A DNA stretch of 64,000 nt, from the NCBI GenBank assembly GCA_944472155.2, contig OX235277.1, positions 24,190,804-24,254,803 on the forward strand. Direction: 5' to 3'. Shown one piece after another: positions 1-10,990 of the stretch. The DNA comes from Trichobilharzia szidati (Eukaryota; Platyhelminthes; Trematoda; Strigeidida; Schistosomatidae). The translations under genes and the position numbers were made by a program. Under the pieces are notes generated by a model that was not told where the DNA came from, did no database searches, and saw only the letters and a program-made list of their open reading frames with translations. The stretch's first letter is position 1, and the number at the start of each line of letters is the position of its first letter.

Positions 1-295
1 TGACTTTAGATTCATATTCTTATAAATAAACTTTTCTGGATAATCATTTTCACTCAGCAACCGTTTAATGTTATCAATTTCCTCATCAAGACATTCATCC
101 GAGGAGATCGCTCTTGCTCTGTGAACCAAGCACTTTATTAGATTGCGAAACGGATATTCTTTGCTCAATAATTTTGTGTTTTATAAATATCATCGCCCAT
201 GAACGCATGGCTCTATAAAATACGTCATGTGAAGATCAGGTCAATTTTCAGTGATGCAGTATTTTTCATTCATATTTGTATAAATTTTCCGACAG

Positions 296-307
296 GTTCC
301 TTTAAAA
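296..307 (+). CDS. Putative 12-base micro-exon 1
   Basis: GTTCCTTTAAAA lies after ttttccgacag and before gtaagt. In phase 1 it reads x-S-F-K. The pyrimidine tract is good. It is the first candidate in the window; its membership in the gene rests only on phase, order and splice signals. Confidence 0.35.
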
Positions 308-429
308 GTAAGTTAAAAATTAATATGAATCATAATGTTATTCGTGCTGTTGTGCTTTCTAAGCTGGATGGTTAAGTTGTAAAGCTGTCATTCTCCCTCT
401 GGCTAATATCTTCAGGGAAGACATCAGTG

Positions 430-1000
430 TTTAATATAACAGTGGACATGACTGGTTGTTTCTGGATATTTCCTCACCCTTTAGTCCATTTGTATCAGTA
501 TTGATTATTTTGTTGACCTGAACATAAACGTTTTGTCCATGTGACCTACTTTTATGTCAATATTTCTTCTATTAAGTGATTTGTCTGGGTACCAGGCTTC
601 TAGAAATTCCGCGACATTTTCGTTGTTTCCTTCATCTGGAAATTGTACTTTGTCCGAGCCGATTAGATGCATTAATAAGACAAAATGAAGGTCGTGTCTT
701 TTGAAAGTCTGCTCATGTTGTTTGTGTATGTGAAGGCGAAGGGGTTTTCTACTTTCACCAATATAAACTTCCTCGTATTCGTTGCAATTTATCGTGTAAG
801 CGATACTGGTTTCGTCTTCTTTCGATGTTGTGTCCATTGATTGACATTGTACAGACTGAAGAGAATTTGTTGGTTCAGTGAAAATGTGTTCAACAGCCTC
901 TGGTGGTTTCAGAGTTGTTCTCCGTTTATGGAGTGACTATTGTCTTTGTCGTTTTATGAGATGATTTTGAGGTGACTATTCAGTTTCCAGGGACAGTCAA
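430..1000 (-). mobile_element. Penelope-like element fragment with GIY-YIG endonuclease tail
   Basis: A 110-residue minus-strand reading frame (505-837) carries the PLE endonuclease signature: an initial short strand, then E-V-Y-I-G-E-S-R-K-P-L-R-L, followed by an H-x-x-x-H-E region and a tail ending in FLEAWYPDKSLNRR. The same linker and tail occur in the copies at 29.6-33.1 kb and 60.9-62.8 kb, so this is the same subfamily. The family makes a reverse transcriptase fused to this GIY-YIG nuclease and copies itself through RNA. Only the C-terminal part is present, with no RT domain in the window, so it is a dead fragment. Confidence 0.75.
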
Positions 1001-1308
1001 TTTTTAATGAGGTTCCGTGGATTTCCATTTGTCTGAAAGATGGTTATAAGATATTTCTGGGCTATTCTCCTCAAGACATAAGTGCTACAATGTGTCCTAA
1101 TTCTTTTTAATTGATGCTTGTATACAAGTGCTTTTGTTCACTACACATGTTCAAATAATTTGAGTAGGAATCGATTCTTGCTTAAAATGTGATAGATTAT
1201 GTTCTTATCGCATAGAATAAAATGGAAATAAGAAATTATTAAATTTATGATAACTATACTAGCTGTAACAATTTTTAAATCTATTGACTTCTGTACACAT
1301 CCCTTTAG

Positions 1309-1323
1309 GATCTGCTCCAAAAC
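1309..1323 (+). CDS. Putative 15-base micro-exon 2
   Basis: GATCTGCTCCAAAAC follows ccctttag and precedes gtgagttgggcc. Phase 1 reads x-S-A-P-K, matching the pentapeptide pattern of the 7-15 kb array, and the intron start resembles those of the other 15-base exons. Confidence 0.6.
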
Positions 1324-1514
1324 GTGAGTTGGGCCAACATTTAAATCGTTCCGACTCTTTGCTACATGACACGAATTGACGTCTTTGGTCAAGTTTAAGT
1401 AATTCCAGTCTACATAGGATCATGCCTCAAGGTAGTAAAGCCATATTTTTGTCATATCACCATAAGAAAAGCTAAAAAGTCAATAAATAAATGTGGAATA
1501 CATACTAGCTGGTA

Positions 1515-1812
1515 TTCAAATATCGGTTAATAGAGATTTCATCGGTTGGTTGCAGGATTTCATCAATAGCTGTTATCCATTATAGGACCATTGGAAAATC
1601 AGCCACAGGGAGTCCTGGATAGCTGTTTCGTCTGCCTGGTTTGAGCCTCTTCATCAGTTCGAAAGCAGGACCTTCAGGTTACAAGATGCGCTCGTAGACC
1701 ATAAAGCCACTGGGACTTGCCAGTACAGTCTAACTTCTATACATTCACCGTACAGCGTGACTGCTAGCCAATGTCATCGACGGTGAGCATTTGTCCTCAC
1801 ACCCGACCTGCT
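1515..1812 (-). repeat. Sm-alpha-like SINE with hammerhead core, minus strand
   Basis: This is a reverse copy of the commonest short repeat in the window: tRNA-like head (A-box tggtctacgagc region and a B-box-like segment), then the hammerhead region, then a tail ending near gaaatcctg. On the minus strand the core CTGATGA and GAAAC are both intact (1624-1658), with ACAGCTAT as the would-be stem III. RNA polymerase III transcription is expected for the family. The 3' arm is degraded. Confidence 0.7.
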
Positions 1813-1896
1813 GCTGGATTAAATATAAACGAATTAATTCATATAAGGTCAATTTGAAGAGGTAGTGTTCATTTCTCATTAAACTTATCATTTTAG

Positions 1897-1911
1897 AGTC
1901 TAATTTCAATA
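1897..1911 (+). CDS. Putative 15-base micro-exon 3 (divergent)
   Basis: AGTCTAATTTCAATA follows cttatcattttag and precedes gtgagt. Phase 1 reads x-S-N-F-N with no stop. Length and signals match the array but the sequence does not resemble the A-K pentapeptide, so chance is possible. Confidence 0.4.
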
Positions 1912-2084
1912 GTGAGTTTAGGATTGATTAGAATTACAGTGTTACTTTATCAATTACCGTAGAATAGTAAAAGTAATAAACTTCTAACTCGAATGTTTGA
2001 AATAATGCTGATTAAAGCCTGATTAAAATTTTGGCCTAACGAAAATCTTCGTTTTTATTTTGCATTGAATTTCTCTGCTACACT

Positions 2085-2226
2085 ACCTACGCACACCCGA
2101 TATCTATGGTTGGCCTGTAAAATTTGGGCTACCGATATTCATGCTGAAAATGTCATACTTGTACTGAGAATACGGTGTGGCATCAAGCTGTAACCAAAAT
2201 AAAAAATAAAATAAAATAAAAAAATA
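2085..2226 (+). repeat. tRNA-derived SINE (family C), 3' part with A-rich tail
   Basis: It shares with 2803-2968 the sequence cctgtaaaatttgggctaccg and the end catcaagctgtaac, followed by an A-rich tail (aaaataaaat units). The tRNA-like head is missing, so it is 5'-truncated. Confidence 0.6.
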
Positions 2227-2568
2227 GTCTGCTGACAAATATGACCTCTAATTAATGGTATTGTTTACTCGTGCGAGTAGTTCAAATGTTTACATCCTCC
2301 TGAATTACAAGTTTCTACTAAGTTTGAAAAAATGCATAATCTTGGGTGGCAACATTTCCCAATAAACACAAAGATAGGTAGTGGTACTATTCTAGAAGTA
2401 TTTCAGATCAAAGGGCAAATTTAAAAAATCCTACTTTTCAGTAGTTGGTTTGTAAGGACTAGATTTGTTTTTAACGAGTTGAACACGGATGGATATCAGT
2501 TAGAGGATTATTGAAAAACAAGTTTCTGACCCATATAGAAGAAATGACTTTTTGATGATGTTGAAAAT

Positions 2569-2715
2569 CCAGTGGCTGAGTGGTATACGAGCTCGCTTTG
2601 TCACTGAAAGGGGTGAGTACTGTCTATGACTCCCAAACTAGGATGAAACAGCTGTCCAGTACTCCTTGCTGGTTTTCAATGCTTCTCTAACTGATATCTA
2701 TCCGTGATCAACGTG
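2569..2715 (+). repeat. Sm-alpha-like SINE, plus strand
   Basis: It starts with the tRNA-like ccagtggctgagtggtatac and continues through the family's ggatgaaacagctgtccagtactcc to ctgatatctatccgtgatcaac. The first half of the hammerhead core is lost (tgtctatgactccc in its place), leaving GAAAC. A short inverted piece of the same family lies just upstream at about 2440-2520. Confidence 0.7.
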
Positions 2716-2802
2716 TAGAAAACTTTACAATGTTTAGTAGTTTTGAATTTTACTTTTGAGTTTGCTTTTGCTTTAGTAATTAATTCACTATTTGTGCTTT
2801 AG

Positions 2803-2968
2803 TGGCGCAGCGGTTAGGACGCTCGCCGACCATGCACATGGTCCGGGATTAGATCCCCTGCCGATGCATTTGTCGGCCTGAAAAAATTCGGGCTACTGAT
2901 TTCACATGCTAAGAATCCCATACTTGTACCAAAAATATGTGTAGAATCAAGCTGTAATAAAAAAATCA
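2803..2968 (+). repeat. tRNA-derived SINE (family C), near complete
   Basis: The head (agtggcgcagcggttaggac, an A-box-like stretch, and gggattagatcccctgccga, B-box-like) resembles a tRNA. The body reads ggcctgaaaaaattcgggctactg and the end is caagctgtaataaaaaaa. Sister copies are at 2085-2226 (+) and 22370-22535 (-). Confidence 0.7.
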
Positions 2969-3640
2969 CTCTCATATGTTCCTTTTGTACATTTTCACAC
3001 CCTCTTCACAATGGTTAAATTGACACTCACTCAATAACGATTTTTAGATCATGTAAATTATGTAATTACGTAATTTCGCCTCTAAAGCCACTTCTGAGTA
3101 ATTATGTATTATTACATATTGTAAATTTTTTTAATTTGACCTTTGACCTGAGATAATTCTGGAACTTTCTCACACATTCCCCAGTAAATTAGATATATGT
3201 TCATTGGGTCTCGAAATGTACTCTTGAACATTTCACAGATGACTTTCAAATAAATGCTATATGCTACCCCTGCTGGCCTCATCAATGTGTATCCACTAAT
3301 TCACCTGCTCGTGTTGAGCCAGGTATGTTGGCCGTACCCATCGTTCGCTATCCACAAGTATCATCGAACACTTAGCAGCACGGTTTTACAAAGGGGAAAA
3401 ACGATGCCCGCATGACTGTATCTTAGAACATCTGATAGACTCCGGACACCAAGCTACAACCCAAAAAAAACTTCAAAGTCGTCTACAGAACGCGAAGCAG
3501 TCTTCCTGAAAGTGTACGAGGCAGACTTCTTCAAACTGCAGAAGCAATGACAATTCACTTCCTAGGTCCTGAGCTTTGCATATAGAAGTTCGTTCAATCA
3601 CTACACTTGCAATGGAAGTAATCTGTCTTAATACCCGACA
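2967..3640 (+). mobile_element. Penelope-like element, compact copy: pLTR arm plus endonuclease tail
   Basis: Bases 2967-3120 match the pLTR-like arm also seen near 41.7 and 52.7 kb (catatgttccttttgtacatttt...). Bases 3300-3610 read, across frameshifts and stops, as the end of the PLE endonuclease: an intact-looking TPDTKLQ-FKVVYRTR stretch, then LLQTAEAM-IHFLGPELCI. The RT is absent. It is a dead fragment in the + direction. Confidence 0.65.
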
Positions 3641-3899
3641 GGTATTCTTTCTGCCTCTTCATTAGTATCATTTTGTCTTTACAATTGTAATATTTTACAT
3701 TTTCAACTTTACTGATCTCTAACCCCACCAGATTTAATTTCTACACCTCATTACCACTGTTTCTGACTTGACCAACGCTTGATTTCTAGTCATTTATGTT
3801 ACGTCATCCAATTTGTCTGCTCACTTCTAGCCCTAATCTAGTGCTTTTTTTTCAACTTCTGTTTCTTCTTTACATTTGCGTATTGAAAATTTTCAAAAG

Positions 3900-3911
3900 C
3901 TCCACCAATGC
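3900..3911 (+). CDS. Putative 12-base micro-exon 4
   Basis: CTCCACCAATGC follows a pyrimidine-rich stretch ending ttttcaaaag and precedes gtgagt. Phase 1 reads x-P-P-M. It could also be a decayed 15-base unit whose acceptor has mutated, because tttcaaaagctcc aligns loosely with tttagaaaatgct of the array. Confidence 0.45.
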
Positions 3912-4179
3912 GTGAGTTAAAAAAATATTATTCCATTCTTATTTTTTCCAGATATTGCGCCCTATGTGATACTGTTTAACTGATTCGATATTTTCACGCA
4001 TGTCTCTATCGTTTTTTAGAAATTCCTCTTGCACGTAAGATATTAATGCATTTGTATAATCATCTTTCTTTGAATCAAGTTTAAATAAAAATTGAACCGA
4101 AAAATAGTCACGAATGAAATGCGGTGAAAAAATTTTTTTGATGAAATAAATTAAGAAGTCAACAATCTATTAGTTTGAA

Positions 4180-4735
4180 TTATTTATTATCATTCACTCT
4201 GAATTCCTAATGGAACAAAGAGCTTAAACAATATATCCCCTGTTTCGTCCGATTCTCCGCGATCCTCTTCAACCGGTCACACAAATACCAAAAACCTTGC
4301 ACCTACTCTTCACTGTTAGACTCATGCATAACTCGTCTTTTCCATGCGATTTCATCCAATGACCTGCTCAACGTATGCTCAGTCCATTTCCAACTTCTTC
4401 GTCATATTCATTAAGGAACAGCTGCTTCATTGGTCCGTTCGTTTCCGGATGTTCTTGTTGCTGAGTCTCTCTGGCCAGCTGGTCACCTCATCTTCAGTAA
4501 GGAGCTAGTGAAGGCACTTCTTGATGCAAGTCTGTTTTTTGTGATGCGCCAAGTCTCTGGCCCATGTAGAGGAAATGACTTAACGTTGGTGCTGAATTCA
4601 GAGTGATAAATATCTGTCTTGCCTCTCTGATTCTAGTTTTAACATCCTATCCGCAAAGCTTGTTTTTCGCAGAAACGATGTTGCCTAGAAACGTGAAGTG
4701 ACCGCTTTCAAATTTCTTCTGCTGACGCTGCCTGA
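4180..4735 (-). mobile_element. RTE-like non-LTR retrotransposon, 3' tail
   Basis: The minus strand carries the decayed 3' end of the family best seen at 10.98-12.36 and 49.29-49.74 kb: the stretch after the RT that normally encodes a W-R-W-I-G-H-x-L-R-R region and ends in AEAL-C-S-x-R-N. Here it is broken by many stops. A 5'-truncated insertion is usual for this type of element. Confidence 0.55.
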
Positions 4736-4744
4736 TAATTGTTG

Positions 4745-6690
4745 TTGCAGCATATAGAAAATCAAAACAAATGATTCAGAGAAGAGACTCTTTTCAACAA
4801 CGAATTTGTTATCAAGCTGTACAATCGTATATATATATATATGTTTTTTAAGAACTTATATCCGGTGAGGGAACTGAATCATAGGTGTGAATGCATCAAA
4901 TGATAATAGTGGTATGAAATGCAGTTAAAATGGTTTTAATTATAAATGTCAGTTAGCAAAACAATTATTGTCATATAGAGAATAATTCATAGGATGGGTA
5001 GAACTTGGAAAGGGGTATGAAATTATAAGTTTAGTAGAGAAATCGCATAAAATAAAAACGCCATGTAATATTGTGTGAAATTTGATAACATAGAATTTCA
5101 CGTTGCAAAACAGAATTGATTTAGAATGACAAGTGGAACGAGTGAAATAATAACGGGGACAATTCAAAGTGAGAATAGTAGTAGTAACAATTGACGTAAT
5201 AAAGGAAGAGTATACAAATTGAATAGACAAAACGAGAAAAATTGGTAGAGCTAAAATATGATTAGGGATTACCATACTTTAGCATAGAGGGATTAAGACC
5301 ATGAAGGTTGGAGGGGTTGAACGAACGTTTTCTGTACGCAGAGATCTAGCTTCTCTGTTTCGATAGCCAAAACTTCAGCAATACAGATGGTTCAGGTACG
5401 TAGGGATTTGGCTAGAATACTTTTCACCTTGTAGATGACTTTATAGGTGGAGGCTGTAGAGATAGGGTGATCATTATCGACTAGATGTTCAATGATCGTG
5501 CTTCTTATTGCTCCAAGTTCACCTCTTCATAACCATGCAGGTTAGTGTTCTTTCATTCTCTTGAACAAAACTCGAGTCAAACGACCGATATACTTTGCTC
5601 CACACAAGTAGGTGAATTGATAAACGCATATAGAGTCGGTCAACAGCGGTATCATGTCCTTCATGTTATGAAACAGTAATGGTCGACTGGTAAAGTTTAT
5701 TCTCAGAGATGCAACAGGGAATGTGCTTTTCAGGGACTGTGATATCCTTCGTTTCATGATATTGGAAGCTAAGTCCCCTTTGAATTCCAAGCTCATGTAC
5801 AATATTTTCTTGAGTGCGGATGATAAGTCACATTTCATAGGACTTGAGTGTATTTTCCTGTCCATAAAACGTGGTGGAAATCCATTTTCTATTAAGATTT
5901 TCCCCAAAAGATTTAACTTGTACTCCTTATTATCACGGATACATATTCACCGAATGCGAGTGGCGAGTGACCAGATCAGGTTTCGTTTTCGACCATTGGT
6001 TACCCAGCTGTAGAAATTTGTCAGTTGATCATTCCATGACAACTTTCGATAAATCGATCTCGTCAGAGTTCCATCGGTCCTCCTTGATAAGTTCACATCG
6101 AGGAAATGAGAACTAGACTCGTTCTCCATTTCGAATGTGAGTTTTATCGCTAGATGGCAACCATTAAATACATCTGAAATACTATTCAAATTACAATCAC
6201 TATTAAAAATAATAAAGGTGTCATCTACATACCTTTTATACATTTGAAAGCTTTGGATTTTTGACTTCAACTGACCATTTTCTAGACCGGCCATACAACA
6301 GTCTGCAAGGAGAGGACCCAGAGGAGAACCCATTGCAGTACCATCTTTCTATCTGTAGATTTTTTTACTGAAAGTAAACTGTACATTCAAAGCACATCTC
6401 AAAAGTAGTTCTTTCAGATCTGTAGTGGCTATCTCTATATTTACTTTGTTATCTTCATTATATTTGCATATAAACCATATGGTTTCTGTCAGTGAAACGT
6501 TTGTTAATATGGATTCCATGTCCAAAGACAACATATGTTTATTCGAAGCATTTGTATCCTGTATACATCCAACGAATTGGAAGGTGTCACGAAAGGAATG
6601 ATTAGATAGTTGTCCCCTGACGGGTTCGAGGATTTCAGCTAACCATCCAGCTACTGAATGATAAGGTTGTTGTCTCACCTATGTTCACTT
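4745..6690 (-). mobile_element. Penelope-like element with RT and GIY-YIG parts, decayed
   Basis: This is one of the longest PLE copies here. Reading on the minus strand from 6690 down: an RT N-terminal stretch (6349-6678), then MGSPLGPLLADCC (about 6300) and YVDDTF (about 6220), the RT catalytic region; then at 5542-5907 a C-terminal segment with YLCGAKYIGRL, the GIY-YIG start. Frameshifts separate the parts. The distal arm 4745-5280 is nearly identical to the arms of the unit at 29.66-31.07 kb (ctcttttcaac...gaagagac, tatatccggtgaggga). The RT uses the catalytic aspartates of YVDD. No inverted partner arm was found on the upstream side. Confidence 0.8.
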
Positions 6691-6960
6691 GAAGTCCTGT
6701 CTTCATTGCCTCATTTTATTTTGCCAAATTGTTGTTTCCCGCCTGTAAGTCTTTCATTTTGTGTGAGACTAGATTAAAATCGCGCAGGAAGTCCACACCT
6801 TCCAGAGTCTTATCTTCTTACAAACTGTCGAGGTCCTCATGCTACGTTTTGCTTTCATCGAAAGAAGACATATCGGCTGACTAACTTTCCTGAGGCTTTC
6901 ACCAGCCCACATAATTCCCTCTTTTCCTGTGCTTACAATCTGATAGAAAACTAGCAAAAT
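6690..6960 (-). mobile_element. Possible RTE-like fragment
   Basis: Minus-strand sequence around 6740-6830 resembles the RTE segment near 14.24-14.34 kb (cgcctgtaagtcttt...tgtgtgaga...agattaa, ...gtcttat). The part at 6850-6930 (cgaaagaagacatatcggctgactaac) recurs near 34.33 kb. Too decayed for a firm call. Confidence 0.35.
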
Positions 6961-7074
6961 GGGAAACTAGGCGAGGTTTTTGTAAGTTAACTATACTAGA
7001 TATTTACAGATGAGGTCATATCATGTGTAACCGAAGTAAACTTGTTTTATCTACACTCTCATATATGATTTCAG

Positions 7075-7089
7075 ACGTTCCTGCAACAG
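7075..7089 (+). CDS. Putative 15-base micro-exon 5
   Basis: ACGTTCCTGCAACAG lies between catatatgatttcag and gtgaga. Phase 1 reads x-V-P-A-T. Its last G plus the next exon's AA gives a Glu codon. Start of the dense array. Confidence 0.65.
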
Positions 7090-7444
7090 GTGAGATATAG
7101 ACCTTAATTTTTTGTATACTTATGGCAAAATGATGCAGTAAAACAGTATTTGGCCTTATAAAATTTGCATTTCCCCAATATCACTGCTTGACAAAACATC
7201 CCACGAACTTGTTAGTCCACAATAATCACCAACGCCATCTGTCTCCCACCTACACTACACAAATAATGGTTGACCTGTCCACCCCTACTTCATTCAGAAC
7301 ACGCCTATATATATGTTAAGATAAAATCATTTAAATCTAAGAAACAGTTAGATATGTTACATATATATTTAAGATGGAATCCGATAAAACCTGAGTTTCT
7401 AAATCTCCTTCAATCATATCTTTACACATATCATACTACTTTAG

Positions 7445-7459
7445 AAAATGCTGCAAAAC
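7445..7459 (+). CDS. Putative 15-base micro-exon 6
   Basis: AAAATGCTGCAAAAC lies between catactactttag and gtgagtctggcactg. Phase 1 reads x-N-A-A-K. The intron start aligns with that of exons 7 and 11. Confidence 0.7.
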
Positions 7460-7713
7460 GTGAGTCTGGCACTGATTCTCTATATCATTTCATAGAATGT
7501 TTGCCGGTGTGACACTCAGCCGAACACTCACTGAATACAGGAGTTTTTTTCTAACTGTGTTTGGAATGATTTTGTTATTTGAAATTAAATAATTGTGGGA
7601 GGTTAGTAGATGTGTGGCAAAAATTTCGAATAGACAAATGTCTGAAAATGAGATTAAAATGAATTTTGACTGAGGCAAATTTTAACCAACCGTATTTGCA
7701 CATACTATTTTAG

Positions 7714-7728
7714 AAGCTGTTGCGAAAG
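7714..7728 (+). CDS. Putative 15-base micro-exon 7
   Basis: AAGCTGTTGCGAAAG lies between catactattttag and gtgagttggacagtg. Phase 1 reads x-A-V-A-K; the codon shared with exon 6 is CAA (Gln). The acceptor region catacta repeats that of exon 6. Confidence 0.72.
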
Positions 7729-7794
7729 GTGAGTTGGACAGTGATTTGAACCTTCGTTTTTCTATACTTTTATTTAAAATGGATTAAACATAGA

Positions 7795-8180
7795 GAGTAA
7801 TACTTTGGTGAGGCGGTGAGTACTAGTTAAGTTAGGGGGTAAGTGAGTTCATAAAGTTGTGAGGCTATATCGGTGGGGATAGCCAGCACACGTGTTACGC
7901 ACGCAGGGCCATTGCCTTCCTCTTAAAGCTGTATTAAGTGCCATCAGTCCAAGAAGTTGTTTGACAGTTATTTTAAGCCATGTGGGGAGGTGTAGACCAC
8001 ATGGTTGGGGTCACAGGAACCCTGAGAACTAACGGTTTGAGACTATTAGTTTTACTGTTTGAAACCATTCTCAGTGGAGTAGACAAATTCACTCTTTGTA
8101 GTATTCTGGGTCCAGTGAACCCTCATATTTATATCCTTGTCACTCTCCTTTCTTCTGTATACTTCTTCTGATTATAATCC
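7795..8180 (+). mobile_element. RTE-like retrotransposon, 3' end fragment
   Basis: Translated with frameshifts, it reads VRLYRWG-PAHVLRTQGHCLP, then SHVGRCRPHGWGHRNP and an NHSQWSRQIHS stretch. This is the C-terminal tail typical of RTE-family ORF2 proteins (R-W-L-G-H-V-L-R-M, then CRLPGWGPRD and a W-x-R-x-I-H end). Only the last part is present; it sits in the intron between micro-exons 7 and 8. Confidence 0.65.
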
Positions 8181-8396
8181 TTTCGAATGCCTTTTTGTTT
8201 CTTTTCTTCACCTTTGAGTGTTAAATGCTAGGTGGTAGCTTGCACTGTTGCACTCATATTCTCTGAGTTCTCTGATGAGTTTTACTCAATTATTTTCTTT
8301 ATTAAATGGCGTGAATTACAGCTCGTGGCTATGTGATTTTTGTTTCAAAACTGAGCGAAGAAATGATGTTTATCTATATCGGTATATGCATTTTAG

Positions 8397-8411
8397 ATAT
8401 TGCCGACACAA
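8397..8411 (+). CDS. Putative 15-base micro-exon 8
   Basis: ATATTGCCGACACAA lies between tatgcattttag and gtgagttgataactg. Phase 1 reads x-I-A-D-T; the codon shared with exon 7 is GAT (Asp). Confidence 0.65.
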
Positions 8412-8539
8412 GTGAGTTGATAACTGGTTTGAGTCATAGTTCTCTCATATTTGTATCCTTAAAATGTTGTTTCTGATCATATTTAAGTGGAACATGTCGA
8501 AACATGCTGATGAATGAAATGCAGGAACATATTACAGTG

Positions 8540-9395
8540 TTACGAATTTTGTATTGCCTTTGCTTTCCCAGTGGAAAACAGGCGCTAAGTCAAATTCATA
8601 TCTACTGGTTGATATGAGTGGTACTCAACTACTCACTCACCCACGAATGTTTGATATGCGATTCCTTCTCGTCAAATGTTCGATGATGTTACAGGACTGG
8701 ACTAGAATAACTCCAAGCTTAGAAATAGGGAGTGAAGTGGTAAGGGAGAACGTTGACAGCTTCACTTATTTGGGAAGTTGCATCAACCAACGCCAACGGG
8801 TAGATCTCAGACGAAATCTCAACATGGATACAAAGGGCTAGTTTTGCATTTGCCAGTTTACGTCCACTCTCTAGCGTAGATGTAATATCCGGCTATCGAC
8901 CAAAGGGCGTGTGTACTGCTCATCAGTCTGTGAGGCCTGGCCATTGAGAGTGGAAGACAGAGACCAGCTGTCTTAATGATAGATGCCTGCGTTTTATCTC
9001 CCGTGTGAAGTGGTATAGTAGGGTGAGCAGTATTGAGGTAAGGCATCAGTTGGGTCCTAGGTAAGGAGGGGAAATCAATCGACGAGGCTGTGAAGCTACA
9101 TCGATTAAGATGGTTAAGACATGTATTACGTATGCCTAGTCATCGATTTCCTTGACAATGGGTAATGTTAGCTGACATAGGGTCAGGTTTGAAAAGAGCT
9201 AGTGGCGGTCAAACCAAAACATGGCACCAGTCAATGAAATAAATCCACAACAGTTAGTTTAAGCCACATAGGAAGGTGTAGACTTCCTGGTTGGGGTCCT
9301 CGGTGTTGTAGAACCAGTGGCTGGAAACAATCGGTGATATGGCTTAAAATCGTTCTCTATGGCTGGTGGAGATGCATCCACTCCTTGTGACTTAT
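8540..9395 (+). mobile_element. RTE-like retrotransposon, 3' third, decayed
   Basis: The + strand reads TRITPSLEIGSEVVRENVDSF then TYLGSCI at about 8700-8785, next the region near 9090-9180 giving KLHRLRWLRHVLRMPSHRFP, then GLKRASGGQTKTWHQSMK near 9190-9240 and a tail near 9360. These are the late RT/thumb and C-terminal blocks of RTE-family ORF2. Stops and frameshifts show it is dead. It is the same subfamily as 7795-8180 and distinct from the W-R-W-I-G-H subfamily elsewhere in the window. Confidence 0.8.
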
Positions 9396-9597
9396 AATTT
9401 CCAATGAAACTATATTGTTCTTCGTTAATATAATTCCTTTTGTCTCATATCCCCGTCTACTGTCTCTATTATGCATTTCTTCTACTTTCTTCTCTTGCCT
9501 TGTGTGCAAAGTTCTATGTGGAAAACAGACAGACAGACTCACTCCAAACAACCGGAAGTATATAAATTTATGCAAATCCTGGGCCTTGAATTTTCAG

Positions 9598-9775
9598 TAG
9601 CACTGGTGTTTTTTTACTGGGTGGAGTTTTCTGCCTCATATCTTACCTTACCTATTTACCGGGCTTATTACTGGCTGAGCGAGGTGTAGGGACGCGTCAG
9701 CCGGAAATAGAAACACCGGAGTACATGTGACGTGATTGGCGAGTATTCTGCCGCTGAACCACCGACGCACAGTGT
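9598..9775 (-). repeat. tRNA-derived SINE (family B), minus strand
   Basis: The reverse strand gives gtgcgtcggtggttcagcgg at the start and the family body (cctcgctcagccagtaataag). Complete-looking sister copies are at 21470-21705 and 57793-58030. The tail is degraded. Confidence 0.6.
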
Positions 9776-9859
9776 CACATTATTTTAAATAAACATGGAC
9801 CAGAAACTAGACAACCAATCAAACAAAATCCCTACAAAACTAATACATGAAAATTAACC

Positions 9860-10230
9860 TGATGCTAACCAGCAACTGGCCCTATTCAAGCAGTTACCTA
9901 AACTTCTCGTGGGTAGCCATGACCAGTAGGCTACAGAAGGTCGAAGGTGAGGACAGTTACTTATTGGAGACGACATTGTAAAGTGGTCGCACTATGTCAT
10001 GAATTGGCAGAAAATAGAATTGATGGGCTGGTCATTGGGTCGGGTCCCATTGGCCTTATGGTAGACGAGCTCATTTTGTAACCAAAAGATCCTCTGTTCG
10101 AACCCTGGCGGTGGGTGCGTACTGATGGAGAGTCTCAAAAACTAGGATGATGAAACAGCTGTCCAGTACTCCCTGTGGCTGGTTTTCCAGTAGCTCTCTT
10201 ACCAATGTCCTCTAACCAGTCAAACGAAAT
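9860..10230 (+). repeat. Sm-alpha-like SINE, near full length
   Basis: It has the whole family layout: a 5' block (actggccctattcaagcagtta ... gaattggcagaaaatagaatt), the tRNA-like block ending in the B-box ctgttcgaaccctgg, then gtactgatggagagtctc ... gatgaaacagctgtccagtact. The core CTGATGA has become CTGATGG, so cleavage is unlikely. The two-block head suggests the tRNA-like part is internal, not at the very 5' end. Confidence 0.75.
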
Positions 10231-10352
10231 CCCCACGAAACCACTACTTGAGAATAAATATGTGTTAGATCTGTTTCTTTGGCGAATAATATCGAATGCA
10301 ATTAGGTCAAGAAACGGTTTTTATTATTAACTGTATATATATATCATTTTAG

Positions 10353-10367
10353 AAATGGCTGTGTTAG
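10353..10367 (+). CDS. Putative 15-base micro-exon 9
   Basis: AAATGGCTGTGTTAG lies between tatatatcattttag and gtgagttgactg. Phase 1 reads x-M-A-V-L. Phase 0 would end in a TAG stop, so the stop-free reading supports phase 1. Confidence 0.65.
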   Translation, partial: KWLC

Positions 10368-10591
10368 GTGAGTTGACTGTTTGGTGTAGGGTCCCTTTTT
10401 GATTACATTCAACTGATTCTTTTCTAAACTGAATCAAATATAGTTGTGACGGAAGTGATCGCATAAATTTCAGATGTCTATTGGAATGAATTCTATATAG
10501 TGGTTGCAAAATATATTTTTTTCGACAAGATCTTGTGAAATATGTTTGGAGAAAAAATTGTTCATCCATATATGTATGTATATAATTTCAG

Positions 10592-10606
10592 AAACTTCTG
10601 CAAAAG
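10592..10606 (+). CDS. Putative 15-base micro-exon 10
   Basis: AAACTTCTGCAAAAG lies between tatataatttcag and gtgagcctgacaaat. Phase 1 reads x-T-S-A-K; the shared codon with exon 9 is GAA (Glu). Confidence 0.7.
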
Positions 10607-10744
10607 GTGAGCCTGACAAATATATATGAACTTTGATGTTTTGTTATACTGACCATCGAATTCCATTTTGTAACACAGTCTAAATATGAAATGTTTGGAA
10701 GTGATTGTGTTTAAAATGCAGGGAAACATATTTGTGTCATATAG

Positions 10745-10990
10745 ACCAACATGTCAATACTATTGTAGATAGACTTGTGCAAGACAACAGTGAACATTAT
10801 CTTGTCGGACTCTATACACAAGTCTCTACTTGCATGTCAACCGCTGAGATAAGAAACAATTATGAAAGACTTTATCCTCGGATGACTAAGTATAAAGACT
10901 CTGCAATACTTTGTTTGGCATACATTTTATATGATGAGAAAGATGTAAGGCACAACATTACCAAATTACTAAGAAATACCATTGACTTAA
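10745..10990 (+). CDS. Unrecognised coding segment ('TKYK' domain), possible larger exon
   Basis: An open frame runs through this stretch (ORF 10705-11097) and encodes LYPRMTKYKDSAILCLAY then ILYDEKDVRHNITKLL. It resembles, at protein level only, the segment at 40357-40512 (IYARTTKYKNSTVPYLAR, then VLCEETNIRKELLQLL). I do not recognise the domain. An acceptor catatttgtgtcatatag just before 10745 would join it in phase 1, the phase of the micro-exons. From about 10990 the sequence switches to a 5'-truncated RTE copy, so the natural end is not visible. It may be a real exon, or a pseudogene fragment joined to the RTE. Confidence 0.4.

Noticed and set aside
2600..2625. gtgagtactg after a purine-rich stretch, as a donor
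   Set aside because: It is part of the SINE (the ggtgagtgcgtactg block repeated in many copies), not a splice donor of the gene.
6961..6985. Donor-like gtaagt after gcgaggttttt
   Set aside because: Only 11 bases from the nearest good AG; the 6-base alternative has no pyrimidine tract and lies at the end of an element.
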